Part shown: positions 8,620 through 17,399 of the stretch, one piece after another
Numbering within the stretch: the stretch's first letter is position 1
Layout: each line of letters starts with the position of its first letter
Assembly: GCF_016464385.1 (NCBI RefSeq)
Contig: NZ_JADMLH010000006.1
Location: 310,001 to 374,000, forward strand
DNA length: 64,000 nucleotides
From: Nucisporomicrobium flavum
GTDB taxonomy: Bacteria > Actinomycetota > Actinomycetes > Mycobacteriales > Micromonosporaceae
Direction of reading: 5' to 3'
The notes under the pieces: model-generated
The model's input: the letters and a program-made list of their open reading frames with translations, nothing else
Told to the model about the DNA's origin: nothing
Database searches by the model: none
Translations under genes and position numbers: made by a program

Positions 8620-9651
8620 CTAGCGGGTCACCGGGACGGCGCGGGCGAGGTGACCGGACAGCCAGTCGAGCGCCGGGCTCTCCATCCGACGCCACAGCGA
8701 ATGGCTGTGACCCCCGCCGGGCAGCTCGACCGCCGTGACGGTCAGCGGCGGCCGGGCCAGGCGGACGACGGCGCGGGAGCCGTCGCGGGACTCGCGGTCG
8801 TCGGCGGCCCAGGCCACGTAGAAGGCGGCGCGCGGCTGCGGCAGGTTCTGCAGGCGCCAGGCGACGTTGTTGGTCGTGTTCTCGCTCCCGTCGCCGACCT
8901 TGATGCCCGGGCCCGCGTCGCCGGACAGCGAGGCCGCCGCCGCGTACCGGTGCGGGTGGCGCAGCGCGAGGTTCATCGCGCAGAAACCCCCGGCCGAATA
9001 CCCCATGAGTCCCCAGCCGGCGCGGTCCGTCCGTACCCGGTAATGGGTGGCGGCGTAGGTCGCGACGTCCTCGGTGAGGAACGTCTCGGTCTGCGGCCCG
9101 CCGGCGAGGTCGGTGCACTCGGTGTCCAGCAGCCTCCGGGGCGTCTGGTACGGCAGCAGCACCACGGTCGGCGCCATCCGGCCCGCGAGGATCTCCTCGT
9201 CGAGGTGCTGGACCACCTTGAGCCGCCGCACCCAGGTGCTGGGGGATCCGGGGTAGCCGTGGAACATCTCGATGACGGGGAACCGGCGGCCCGCTCCCTC
9301 CGGGGAGTCGTAGGCGGCCGGCAGGTAGACGCCCATCGTCAGGCTCAGCCCGCTCGCCCGGCCGGGCACCGTGACCGTCAGCAGCCGGCCGCCCCCGGGC
9401 CGGACGGGCAAGCCGGTCGACAGCGCGGGCTCCTGCGACGGCGCGGCCACCAGAGCCGACCACGACGGGTACGCCACCGTCAGCCGGTTCAGCTGCAGCG
9501 CACACGTGGCGCTCAGCAGCAGCGTGACGACGACGGACAGCAGGGTCCTTCCGACCGCGCGGAACCGATCCCAGAGAAAAGCGGCCACCAGGGTGGCGGC
9601 GGCGGTCAGCGCCGCCCCGCACGCGACGGTGCCCGGGGCGTCGATGGTCAT
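8620..9651 (-). CDS. Membrane-anchored esterase-D-type alpha/beta hydrolase
   Basis: 343 residues. Two N-terminal hydrophobic segments (residues 8-52) anchor an extracytoplasmic esterase domain (about 85-340) with an oxyanion region FHGYPGSP, nucleophile Ser near 219 in GYSAGG, and catalytic His in the GGGHSH stretch near 320. This is the putative-esterase (Ag85/esterase D-like) fold. It is the last gene of a three-gene leftward unit with a degenerate paralogue and a DUF2156 protein; starts and stops overlap by 4-10 bases. In other actinobacteria and firmicutes, esterases next to aminoacyl-phosphatidylglycerol synthases hydrolyse the aminoacyl lipid, so that role is plausible here by context. 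Confidence 0.82.
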   Translation of the reverse strand: MTIDAPGTVACGAALTAAATLVAAFLWDRFRAVGRTLLSVVVTLLLSATCALQLNRLTVAYPSWSALVAAPSQEPALSTGLPVRPGGGRLLTVTVPGRASGLSLTMGVYLPAAYDSPEGAGRRFPVIEMFHGYPGSPSTWVRRLKVVQHLDEEILAGRMAPTVVLLPYQTPRRLLDTECTDLAGGPQTETFLTEDVATYAATHYRVRTDRAGWGLMGYSAGGFCAMNLALRHPHRYAAAASLSGDAGPGIKVGDGSENTTNNVAWRLQNLPQPRAAFYVAWAADDRESRDGSRAVVRLARPPLTVTAVELPGGGHSHSLWRRMESPALDWLSGHLARAVPVTR

Positions 9652-10346
9652 GGCCGCAGGGGTGCCGTGAGCGGCGGCGGGAGCTCGCCGGCGGCGGCCG
9701 CCAGCGTCGCCGGCCACGCCCGGCCGGTGGTGGTCACGACGGTGCCGTCCCGGCCGGCGACCCGGTCGGCCAGCTCCCGGTGCGGCCGGTCCGTCACGAC
9801 GGCCCAGCCGTGGTCGCTGACGCGGACGCTGTGCCGCACTTCGTCGATCAGGGCCCGGACGTCCGCCGGTGACGTCGCGGCGGCCGGCACGACGGCAAGA
9901 CCGACCACATCGGGGGTACGGGCAGCCGCCGCCTGGACCGCCTGCCCGTCCACCGGCGCGTGCAGCACGACCAGCAAGGGGAAGGTGACGCCGGCCCGAG
10001 CCGGGTAGTCCGCCGGGACCGAGATCCGGGGCGCCGCCAGGAGGTGCCACCGCCCGGCCGCACCACGGAAGTCGGGCACCTCCTGGCCCGCCGTGACCGG
10101 ACGCCCGACGGTCACCTGCTTCGCGTCGCCGCCGGTGAGCGCCTGCCACGAGGGGTAGAAGCTCTGGTACCGGTTCACCACCAGCCCGACAGTTGCGACC
10201 ACCAGGAGCTCCGCGCAGACGCCCGTCACGGTACGGGTCAGCGGCCGCCACCGACCACCGCGCGGCCACATCCGTACGGTCAGCGCCACGGTGCCCACGG
10301 CGGCGCCGGCGGCGAGCAGGATGAGCGGGAAACCGGTCAGCCGCAC
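9648..10346 (-). CDS. Degenerate paralogue of the adjacent esterase, nucleophile lost
   Basis: 232 residues from a GTG at 10346. The N-terminal anchor and following segment (NRYQSFYPSWQALTGGD) parallel the neighbouring esterase (NRLTVAYPSWSALVAAP), and FPLLVVLHAP matches FPVIEMFHGYP. Where the active esterase has GWGLMGYSAGG, this protein has GWAVVTDRPHREL, so the nucleophile Ser and the surrounding Gly residues are gone. It is therefore unlikely to be a hydrolase; it could be a scaffold or regulator of its paralogue. The start is inferred from the hydrophobic N-terminus and the 10-bp overlap with the end of the DUF2156 gene; the open frame upstream lacks membrane-protein character. Confidence 0.7.
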   Translation of the reverse strand: MRLTGFPLILLAAGAAVGTVALTVRMWPRGGRWRPLTRTVTGVCAELLVVATVGLVVNRYQSFYPSWQALTGGDAKQVTVGRPVTAGQEVPDFRGAAGRWHLLAAPRISVPADYPARAGVTFPLLVVLHAPVDGQAVQAAAARTPDVVGLAVVPAAATSPADVRALIDEVRHSVRVSDHGWAVVTDRPHRELADRVAGRDGTVVTTTGRAWPATLAAAAGELPPPLTAPLRP

Positions 10347-12097
10347 CGGCGTTCGTCCTCGCTCCGGCGGCGTCCGGACGGCAGGAACGCCTCGGCGCTG
10401 AGCGCGGCCACCGCGATGCGGGGCAGGTCCCGCGCCGACGGGAAGCACAGGAACCTCGGCTGCCACTGCGGCTGGTACTTCGCGTTGGCGCGGTACAGCG
10501 ACTCGATCTGCCACCAGCCGGAGAACGCTCGCAGGATCCGTGCCCAGAGCCGGGTCACGGGACCGGCGCCGAGCTGCTCCGCCCGCGCCAGCACCGAACG
10601 CAGCATCGCGAAGTTGAGCGAGATGCGCCGGATCCCCGAGGCCGCGGCGAACTCCACCGCACTCGTGATCATCAGCTCGGTGATGCCGTTCTCGGCACTC
10701 CGGTCGCCGCGCATCAGGTCCAGCGACAGCCCCGACTCGCCCCACGGCACGAACTGCAGGAGCCCGCGTACGCGGCCCTCGCCGTCACGGCAGAGCACGA
10801 CGAGGCAGTCACCGTCGCCCGTCTCACCGAACCGGGACAGCGCCATCGAGTAGCCCCGCTCCACGGAACTGTGCCGGAACGCGCCGGCGCACGTACGGGC
10901 CTCGTCGAGCACGGCGTCGTCGAGATCCCGCTGCCGCGCCACCTCGACGGTGTAGCCGGCCCGGCGCGTACGGGCCACCGCCTGCCGGACCGTCCGCATC
11001 GGACGCCCCTGCAGGGAGAAACCGGGCACGTCCAGCACCGCTTCGTCGCCCAGCTCGATCACGTCCAGACCCAGCCGCCGGTACGCCGTCCCGCCGGTGG
11101 TGCTGCACGCGAGGACCGCCGGGGTCCAGCCGTGGGCGTCGCAGTCGGACAGCCACGCCGCGATGGCATCCGGCCACGCCGCGGGATTGCCCAGCGGGTC
11201 GCCGGAGGCCAGGCTCACGCCGTTGACGACCCGGTACGCCACCGCCGCCCGCCGCGACGGCGCCCAGATGAACGACTTGTCGCGCCGCAGCGCGAAGTAT
11301 CCGAGCGAATCCGCGTCTCCGTGGCAGGCCAGCAGGTCGCGGACCCGGGCCTCCTCGCCGTCGGCCCAGCCGGCGCGCCGGGTGCACGGCCGGAGCAGCA
11401 GGACCGCGCCGACGCCGAAGCCCAGCAACCCGAACGCCCCCGTGGTGAGGTCCACCGCGGTCGTCGTGGCCGGGTGGTCGAAGCGCAGCGGCCCGGTGAC
11501 ACCGACCATGCCGAGCGCCACGTGCTGCGCCCACTGCAGCGGCCCCGCCGCCCCGGCGATCTGACCGGCGCGCAGCGCCACCTCCACGAGGCCGAGCAGG
11601 AAGCCCGTACCGATGAAGCCCGCGCACACCCCGAGCGCCCGCCAGCGGGTCCCCACGTCTCCCCGGGCGCGGAACCGGTGCCGTTCCACGATCAGGACCA
11701 GCAACAGCACGGCCGACACCACCGCCGGCGCCGGGGAGGCCTTGAGCATGTGCAGGCCGATGCTGAGGCCGCAGAGCCAGGCGGCCAGCTGCCACGCCCG
11801 CCGCTTGCCCCGGCGCAGCCCGGCGCCCAGGTACACCAGCAGGACGCCCACCACAGCGGTCGCCGTACGAGCAGTCACCATCCCGGCGGTCGGCAGCAGG
11901 TGGGCCATCGACGCCATCCTGTGGTGCCAGGACGGCAGGACGGCGAAGACGGCATCGAGCGCGCCCACCACTTGCACGCACCGCGCGATCACAGCACGCG
12001 ACGGCGGCGGCCGCCACGGCGTGAGCGTGGCGGCCCGCGTCCGTGCCGCCTCCGGCCGATCGGCGACGGCGGTTGCTCCCCCGGGTGTCCCGGACAT
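10337..12097 (-). CDS. DUF2156 (LPG-synthase C-terminal domain) membrane protein, putative aminoacyl-phosphatidylglycerol synthase
   Basis: 586 residues. About six to seven membrane helices occupy residues 35-265, followed by the soluble DUF2156 domain (about 285-560), the double-GNAT fold that transfers an amino acid from aminoacyl-tRNA to phosphatidylglycerol in MprF/LysX-like enzymes. Recognisable elements include SFIWAPSRRAAVAYRVVNG, SGDPLG and ISLNFAMLRS. The second ATG (12097) is chosen because GAGGAGG stands six bases before it; the first ATG (12103) would touch that site. The two downstream esterase-type genes make a synthase-hydrolase module likely. The amino acid transferred cannot be told from sequence. 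Confidence 0.83.
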   Translation of the reverse strand: MSGTPGGATAVADRPEAARTRAATLTPWRPPPSRAVIARCVQVVGALDAVFAVLPSWHHRMASMAHLLPTAGMVTARTATAVVGVLLVYLGAGLRRGKRRAWQLAAWLCGLSIGLHMLKASPAPAVVSAVLLLVLIVERHRFRARGDVGTRWRALGVCAGFIGTGFLLGLVEVALRAGQIAGAAGPLQWAQHVALGMVGVTGPLRFDHPATTTAVDLTTGAFGLLGFGVGAVLLLRPCTRRAGWADGEEARVRDLLACHGDADSLGYFALRRDKSFIWAPSRRAAVAYRVVNGVSLASGDPLGNPAAWPDAIAAWLSDCDAHGWTPAVLACSTTGGTAYRRLGLDVIELGDEAVLDVPGFSLQGRPMRTVRQAVARTRRAGYTVEVARQRDLDDAVLDEARTCAGAFRHSSVERGYSMALSRFGETGDGDCLVVLCRDGEGRVRGLLQFVPWGESGLSLDLMRGDRSAENGITELMITSAVEFAAASGIRRISLNFAMLRSVLARAEQLGAGPVTRLWARILRAFSGWWQIESLYRANAKYQPQWQPRFLCFPSARDLPRIAVAALSAEAFLPSGRRRSEDERRCG

Positions 12098-12260
12098 CGA
12101 CATCCTCCTCGTCTCGTGGCGCACATCTTGCCCACGATCCGGGCTCCCGGCGTCGGCCCCTGGTCGGGACCTCGGGCGCGGCCCTATGACTTTTGACGGA
12201 GGAGGGGCCCCCACCGGTTTTCCGATCTCGGGAGAGATTCACCGGTGGCATGCTGGGCGG

Positions 12261-12752
12261 ATGGCCGTACCGGACGAGTCCGCCCGCGACGCCGTCACGC
12301 TGCGGCCCGTGCCGCGCTGGGTGGCGCCGGTGTTCGCGGTGCTCGGCGCGGCCACCGTGCCCTGGACCGCGTACCTGGCGATGTCCCTGCCGGCGCGGTA
12401 CAGCGCCGAGCACTACCGGGTCGCCTGGGTCGGTTTCGACCTGATGCTCGTCGCGCTGCTGCTGACCACCGCCCTGCTCGCCTGGCGCGGCTCACGACAG
12501 GTCGGGCTCCTGGCCGCCGCCACCGCAACCGTGCTCGTGGTGGACGCCTGGTTCGACGTGACCACGTCCCGGCCCGCGGACGTGCCGTCGGCCGTCGCCT
12601 CCGCCGTGCTGCTCGAGCTGCCCCTCGCCGTCGTCTGCGGCTGGATCGCCCTGCACGTCGACCAGGTCGTCGAACGCCGCCTGCGGATCCTCGCCCGGCG
12701 CGCCGCCCGCGCGCCGGGCAGGGCATCACGGACGGATCGTCGCGGCGATTAG
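12261..12752 (+). CDS. Four-helix membrane protein of unknown function
   Basis: 163 residues with four clear hydrophobic segments (roughly 22-42, 58-78, 85-104, 112-132) separated by short loops, one containing DAWFDVTTSRPADVP. The C-terminus is strongly basic (RRLRILARRAARAPGR). A conserved Asp-rich motif between helices three and four recalls small actinobacterial membrane proteins of unknown role. It is divergent from the DUF2156 gene across a 163-bp gap and its end overlaps the convergent Asp-box gene by 27 bases. Confidence 0.7.
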   Translation: MAVPDESARDAVTLRPVPRWVAPVFAVLGAATVPWTAYLAMSLPARYSAEHYRVAWVGFDLMLVALLLTTALLAWRGSRQVGLLAAATATVLVVDAWFDVTTSRPADVPSAVASAVLLELPLAVVCGWIALHVDQVVERRLRILARRAARAPGRASRTDRRGD

Positions 12753-14150
12753 CACCTGGTGGTAGGTCTGCCCGGCCGGTGGCTCCGAGGAGAACGCCCA
12801 GGCGGCGTAGAACCGGCCCGGGCCGGCGGCCGTACCGATGTAGTCGCCGGGGAACGCGCCGCCGGCCTGCGCGGCGTACCGCAGATCGGAGGGCGGCCCG
12901 AGCGTCAGGCGCGAGCGGAACGACCGGGCCTGGTCGGAGGAGATCCGCGCCCGCTGCTGCACGTAGCGGCCGTCGGCCGCGGCGGCGTCCCGGACGCCGT
13001 AGGAGACCAGAACCTTGCCCGCGTACGCGGCGACGTCGGCGTTGACGACCTGGGTGGTGGACGTGCGCTCGGGGTTCACCGTGACCGGAGCCGTCCAGTG
13101 CACACCGTCGGTGGACGATGACGCGCGGAGCAGCGACACGTCGGTGGACTGCCACACCGCGTGCAGGCGCCCGGTCACGGCGTCGACGGTCGCGGACGGA
13201 AGGCAGCACCGTACGCCCGGCACGTCCCCGCCGACGTCGGTCGCGACGGTGACCGCGGCCGACCAGGTCCGGCCGCCGTCGCGCGACGTCCGGGCCCGCA
13301 TCGGCACACCGGGGTCGGCGGGCGGGGCGGCGGCCCGGGCGGCGTCGCTCTCCCGTTCGCGGTCCGGCTCCCGCCCGGTGCCGGCGAAGTCCAGGTAGAG
13401 GTCGGTGATGGACCCGTCCGGCCGGATCAGCGCCTGCGAGTTCTGCGTCGACGCGTTCCCCGGGGTCACCACGGCCGCGGCGCTCCAAGTGCGGCCGTGG
13501 TCGTCGGACCAGCGCACCCGCTGCTGCGCGAACTCGCCGAAGAAGTAGCTCCAGAACTGGTAGATCCGGCCACGGTGCGGCGAGTGGGCGCCGTTGTCGA
13601 CGGCCAGCCAGTTCTTGTCGTTGAAGATGCGGCAGTCGTCGGTGGACTGGGCGACCGACGGGCGCCCGAAGGTCGCGCCGCCGTCACGTGACCGGGACAC
13701 CAGCACCACACTGCGACAGTCCGAGACGTCGCTGTTGAACGCGATGGTGGACAGGTAGGCGTCGCCGCCGGGCCCGAAGGCGAGCACCGGGTCGGACGCC
13801 CGGTCCCACGCGCCGCCGGCCGCCGTGGTGATGTACCGGACCGCGGCGTGCCGCCAGGTCAGCCCGCCGTCGCGGGTCCAGGCGTGGGTGATGCCCACCG
13901 CCCCGCCGTCGGGATACCGGCCGTCGTGGGCGGCGGCCACCGCGACGTCCCGGTCGACGGGTGACACGGCGATGTCGGGCTCCACCAGCGTGTCCGGCTC
14001 GGAGCCGGGCGCGGCCGGGACGTCCTGACGCGAGACCTGCCCGAGGGTCAGGACCGTGGGGTGCCGGACGCCGGCCACCGCCGGAACCGACGCCGAGATC
14101 GTGATGGCTGCTACGCCGGCAACGAGTGCCGCGCTACGGACGTGACGCAT
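12726..14150 (-). CDS. Secreted Asp-box (sialidase-like beta-propeller) protein
   Basis: 474 residues from the ATG at 14150, chosen because it gives a good signal peptide (RHVRSAALVAGVAAITIS, cleavage after VPAVAG). The mature part contains five Asp-box turns (T-R-D-G-G-L-T-W, S-R-D-G-G-A-T-F, S-D-D-H-G-R-T-W, S-R-D-G-G-R-T-W, S-T-D-G-V-H-W), the hallmark of sialidase-type propellers. The catalytic Arg triad and Tyr of true sialidases were not identified, so an exo-glycosidase role is uncertain; such proteins may also be non-enzymatic propellers. The gene stands alone between the preceding membrane protein and the biosynthetic cluster, and I take it to lie outside the cluster. Confidence 0.78.
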   Translation of the reverse strand: MRHVRSAALVAGVAAITISASVPAVAGVRHPTVLTLGQVSRQDVPAAPGSEPDTLVEPDIAVSPVDRDVAVAAAHDGRYPDGGAVGITHAWTRDGGLTWRHAAVRYITTAAGGAWDRASDPVLAFGPGGDAYLSTIAFNSDVSDCRSVVLVSRSRDGGATFGRPSVAQSTDDCRIFNDKNWLAVDNGAHSPHRGRIYQFWSYFFGEFAQQRVRWSDDHGRTWSAAAVVTPGNASTQNSQALIRPDGSITDLYLDFAGTGREPDRERESDAARAAAPPADPGVPMRARTSRDGGRTWSAAVTVATDVGGDVPGVRCCLPSATVDAVTGRLHAVWQSTDVSLLRASSSTDGVHWTAPVTVNPERTSTTQVVNADVAAYAGKVLVSYGVRDAAAADGRYVQQRARISSDQARSFRSRLTLGPPSDLRYAAQAGGAFPGDYIGTAAGPGRFYAAWAFSSEPPAGQTYHQVLIAATIRP

Positions 14151-14332
14151 GCGTACCCCCGGAAGCATCGACAATGATGCACGTCCGACCCTCCCACCGG
14201 CCCGGCGGACAGGCAAGGCCGGTTTCGGGTATAGATCGACGAGCGCGGACCGGGCGCTGGGCCACGCCCGGCAGTACTCGAGCACCGTCCTCGCCTGCAA
14301 CGGCCCCTGCTGACGCCGGCTGCGGCTCAGGG

Positions 14333-15073
14333 TCATCGTTCCGACACGTGAAGGACGTCGCTCAGGTCAGCCAGCAACGCTGCTTCCTCGCCCCTGAGGT
14401 AGAAGTGCCCGCCGGGCAGCACCCGCAGCCGGAACGCGGACCGGGTCAGGCCGGCCCAGCCGCGCATCTGCTCCGGGGTCACCTCGGGGTCGTCGGCGCC
14501 GGTGTAGGCGTACACCGGGCAGTCGAGCGGGGGCCGGTCGCCGCCGGAATAGGCGTCGAGGAGCTGGTAGTCCGCGCGGATCGGCGGGAGCACCAGCTCC
14601 CGCAGCCCCGGATCGGCGAAGACCGCGGCGCGGCTCCGGTCGAAGCGTACGACGTCCGCCACGATTTCGTCGTCCGTGCCGGGGTACGTGCGCCGGCCTT
14701 CGAGCGCGTGCGGTGGCCGCCGCCCGGACACGCACAGGGCGGCCGGTGCGTTTCCCCGCCGATGCAGGCGCAGCGCGACTTCGTGGGCCACCGAGGCGCC
14801 CATGCTGTGCCCGAAGAACACGAGCCGGCGCGTCGCGAGGTCGCCGAGCGCCTCCCCTATGTCGTCCGCCAGTGTCTCCAATGCGGACGGGAACGGATCA
14901 CCGAGCCGGTCCTCGCGGCCGGGATACTTGACGGCGAGCACCCCGACGTCCGGTGGCAGGCCCCGGGGCCAGGTCGAGAAGGCAGTCGTCCAGCCGCCGG
15001 CGTGGGCGAAACACACGAGCTTGGTCTCGTACCCGTCGTCGTCGCGAAGGCGGCGGATCCACCGTTCCCTCAT
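14333..15073 (-). CDS. Type II (editing) thioesterase
   Basis: 246 residues, the usual TEII size. Alpha/beta-hydrolase with CFAHAGG near residue 22 (oxyanion region), nucleophile Ser90 in FFGHSMGA, acid in GADDPEV and His in GGHFYL near the end. TEII enzymes free carrier proteins of stalled or wrong acyl groups in PKS and NRPS systems. It is divergent from the 13-gene operon that starts at 15299 and marks the left end of the cluster. The start at 15073 is preceded by AAAAGAAGAAA and by two copies of a 9-bp repeat. With two hotdog thioesterases in the operon and the enediyne TE there are four thioesterases in the cluster. Confidence 0.92.
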   Translation of the reverse strand: MRERWIRRLRDDDGYETKLVCFAHAGGWTTAFSTWPRGLPPDVGVLAVKYPGREDRLGDPFPSALETLADDIGEALGDLATRRLVFFGHSMGASVAHEVALRLHRRGNAPAALCVSGRRPPHALEGRRTYPGTDDEIVADVVRFDRSRAAVFADPGLRELVLPPIRADYQLLDAYSGGDRPPLDCPVYAYTGADDPEVTPEQMRGWAGLTRSAFRLRVLPGGHFYLRGEEAALLADLSDVLHVSER

Positions 15074-15103
15074 GCGGGTTTCTTCTTTTCTCGCGCGGGT
15101 TTC
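15074..15103. promoter_or_regulatory. Two 9-bp direct repeats upstream of the type II thioesterase
   Basis: GCGGGTTTC occurs at 15074-15082 and again at 15095-15103, 21 bases apart (two helical turns), immediately upstream of the thioesterase ATG and in a locally AT-richer stretch. The spacing fits a protein binding one face of the DNA. No binding protein is identified. Confidence 0.35.
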
Positions 15104-15233
15104 ACGCACCAATTCTACCCGGCGCACAGACGCTTATCAGAACCGGATCCGCGCGCATTCTTCCGCCGATGGCGACGGCTTTGGAAATGACCGTCGAACG
15201 CACGGGGACGGGACCCGGTCGGCAGAAAGACAC

Positions 15234-15262
15234 TTGTCGATCCTGCCGGGCTGCCCTAGCGT
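15234..15262 (+). promoter_or_regulatory. Candidate vegetative promoter of the 15.3-31.8 kb operon
   Basis: TTGTCG (15234-15239) and TAGCGT (15257-15262) are separated by exactly 17 bases, matching the actinobacterial housekeeping pattern TTGxxx-17-TAxxxT. Transcription would begin near 15269, giving a short leader that contains the G-rich ribosome-binding site before the aminomutase start. Confidence 0.5.
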
Positions 15263-15298
15263 GAGGGCCGAACCGAACACCAAACGGGGGGTGTCTTG

Positions 15299-16654
15299 GT
15301 GCGACGGAGTGTGGCCGTGTCCTCTCAGGACGCGGCGACGACGTACCGGTATGTCCGGAAACCACTGCACGAACCGGATCGACGCCGAGTGCCGGCCTGG
15401 CGCGAGGTCACCGACGGGCAGTGGCGGGACGCTCAGTGGCAACGGGCCCACTGCGTCAAGAATCCGCGGGATCTGCGCGCGCTGCTCGGCGGCCTGCTCA
15501 GCGACTGGTTCTACGACGAACTGGCGGCCGATCAGGAACGGTTCGCCACCATGCCGATCCTGCTCACGCCGCAGATGGTCAACACGATGCTGCCCGACGA
15601 GCCGGCCGGGTTCACCGACGGGTTCCTCGCCAATCCGATCAGGCGCTACATGCTCCCGGTCCGCCGCGACCGGGACCCACGATGGCCCAGTCATCCGCTC
15701 GCCCAGCGCGACTCGCTGCACGAGTCCGAGATGGCGGTCGCCGAGGGCCTGGTGCACCGCTATCCGACCAAGGTGCTGGCCGAGCTCGTGACGACCTGCC
15801 CCCAGTACTGCGGGCACTGCACCCGGATGGACCTGGTCGGCACCTCCACCCCCCAGATCGCCAAGGCGGCGCTCACGCTCACCCCGGCGGACCGGCAGGC
15901 GGGCATCCTGCGCTACCTGCAGGAGAATCCGGGCGTACGCGACGTGGTGGTGTCCGGCGGCGACGTCGCCAACCTGCCCTGGCCGCACCTCGAGTCCTTC
16001 CTGCTGCGGCTGCTCGACGTGGAGTCGGTACGCGACATCCGGATCGCCACCAAGGCGCTGATCGGCCTGCCCCAGCACTGGCTGCAGGACCGGGTACGCG
16101 CCGGGATGGAGCGGGTCGCGCGGCTGGCGGCCGACCGGGGCGTGCATCTCGCGGTGCACACGCACGCGAACCACGCGCGCTCGGTGACGCCGCTGGTCGG
16201 TGAGGCCGCCCGGGCGCTGCTCGACGCCGGCGTGCGCGACGTGCGTAACCAGGGTGTGCTGCTGCGCGGCGTCAACGCGACCGCCGGCGACCTGCTCGAC
16301 CTGTGCTTCGCGCTGCAGGACGAGGCCGGGATCCTGCCCTACTACTTCTACCTGTGCGACATCGTGCCCAACGCCGAGCACTGGCGGACGTCGCTGGGCG
16401 AGGCTCGGCGGCTGCAGCACCAGATCATGGGTCTCCTGCCGGGCTACGCCACACCCCGCCTGGTCTGCGACGTCCCCTGGCTCGGCAAGCGCTGGGTCGA
16501 CCAGGTCGAGGAGTACGACACCGAGCGCGGCATCTCGTACTGGTCCGGGCCGGACGGTGGCCGCCGCTATACGTACTACGACCCGATCCGATCGCTGCCG
16601 GAGGCCGGGCGGCGTTGGTGGGCCGGTTCTGTCACCGAGAACGCCGGAGGGTGA
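15299..16654 (+). CDS. Radical SAM lysine 2,3-aminomutase-like enzyme (KamA family)
   Basis: 451 residues from the GTG at 15299 (a TTG one codon upstream is possible); a run of Gs lies seven bases ahead. The iron-sulfur cluster ligands are Cys167, Cys171 and Cys174 in TTCPQYCGHCTR. KamA hallmarks follow: VVVSGGD, HTHANHAR, NQGVLLRGVN, PYYFYLCD, and PRLVCDVPWLGK, whose Lys is the expected PLP-binding residue. The two Asp residues that hold the side-chain amine of lysine in clostridial KamA (Asp293 and Asp330) align with the Asp of YLCD and of VCDVP; glutamate mutases replace both. The enzyme should therefore move the alpha-amino group of lysine or a close relative to C3. First gene of a tightly packed operon. 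Confidence 0.85.
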   Translation: MRRSVAVSSQDAATTYRYVRKPLHEPDRRRVPAWREVTDGQWRDAQWQRAHCVKNPRDLRALLGGLLSDWFYDELAADQERFATMPILLTPQMVNTMLPDEPAGFTDGFLANPIRRYMLPVRRDRDPRWPSHPLAQRDSLHESEMAVAEGLVHRYPTKVLAELVTTCPQYCGHCTRMDLVGTSTPQIAKAALTLTPADRQAGILRYLQENPGVRDVVVSGGDVANLPWPHLESFLLRLLDVESVRDIRIATKALIGLPQHWLQDRVRAGMERVARLAADRGVHLAVHTHANHARSVTPLVGEAARALLDAGVRDVRNQGVLLRGVNATAGDLLDLCFALQDEAGILPYYFYLCDIVPNAEHWRTSLGEARRLQHQIMGLLPGYATPRLVCDVPWLGKRWVDQVEEYDTERGISYWSGPDGGRRYTYYDPIRSLPEAGRRWWAGSVTENAGG

Positions 16655-16655
16655 G

Positions 16656-17399
16656 ATGGCGCAGCCGGACATCGGCACGTTGACCGTGCCCGACCACATC
16701 TGGGGCTTCCCCGGGGTCGCCCACGGCGGGTACGTCGCCGGCCGCCTCGCCGAGCTGGCCGACACCGAGGACCTGCGGCTCGACCTGCGGCGTCCCATTC
16801 CCGTCGGGCAGCCCCTGTCGATCGAGCGCAGCGGCCCGGATTCCTGGACGCTGAGCGGCGACGGGGGGCCGCTGGCCGCGGCCCGGATCGTCGCGCCGGG
16901 CATCGCCGTGCCGGCCCTTCCCGGCTGGGACGAGGGGCTCGCGGGGATCGAGCAGCGGCGGACCGCCGAGCGCGCGGGCAACGCCTTCCCGGACTGCTGG
17001 GTGTGCGGCTCCGGCCGGCCCGCGGGGCAGGGCCTGCACGTACTGCTCGGCCTGGTGCCCGGCCGTGCGGTGGTGGCGGCCGCCTGGACGCCCGGCCCCG
17101 AGGCCGGCGACCCCGGCGAGGAGCTGAGCCTCGCCTCGGTGTTCGCCGTGCTGGACTGCCCGGGGGGCTGGGCCTGCCGGGCGTTCGCCGGCGCGCCCAT
17201 CGCCGAGACGGTCACCGCCTTCCAGACCAGCCGGCGCCTGCGCCCCGTCCGGGCGGGCGAGCCGTACGTGGTGAGTGGCTGGTCGGTCGCCGCCGAGGGC
17301 CGCAAGTACCGCACCGGCAGCGCCATCAGCACCCCCGACGGCGAGCTGTGCGCGATCGCCGAGTCGCTGTGGCTGGACGTACGCAGAGGAGCCGGATGA
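16656..17399 (+). CDS. Double-hotdog thioesterase-like protein
   Basis: 247 residues. The first half has the hotdog helix pattern GVAHGGYVAGRLAEL; the second half starts with a CWVCG motif (the Cys-x-x-Cys-Gly often seen in this hotdog subgroup) and has a second helix around LASVFAVLDCPGGWACR. Such proteins hydrolyse acyl-CoA or acyl-carrier thioesters, but a catalytic Glu or Asp could not be placed with certainty, so a binding or dehydratase-like role is possible. The ATG is one base after the aminomutase stop and the end overlaps the P450 start (ATGA), so it is co-translated with both. Confidence 0.7.
   Translation: MAQPDIGTLTVPDHIWGFPGVAHGGYVAGRLAELADTEDLRLDLRRPIPVGQPLSIERSGPDSWTLSGDGGPLAAARIVAPGIAVPALPGWDEGLAGIEQRRTAERAGNAFPDCWVCGSGRPAGQGLHVLLGLVPGRAVVAAAWTPGPEAGDPGEELSLASVFAVLDCPGGWACRAFAGAPIAETVTAFQTSRRLRPVRAGEPYVVSGWSVAAEGRKYRTGSAISTPDGELCAIAESLWLDVRRGAG

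Noticed and set aside
15299..16654. EpmB-type or catabolic lysine aminomutase
   Set aside because: No elongation factor P, EpmA or lysine-degradation genes nearby; it heads a biosynthetic operon with an adenylation domain that fits the same substrate.
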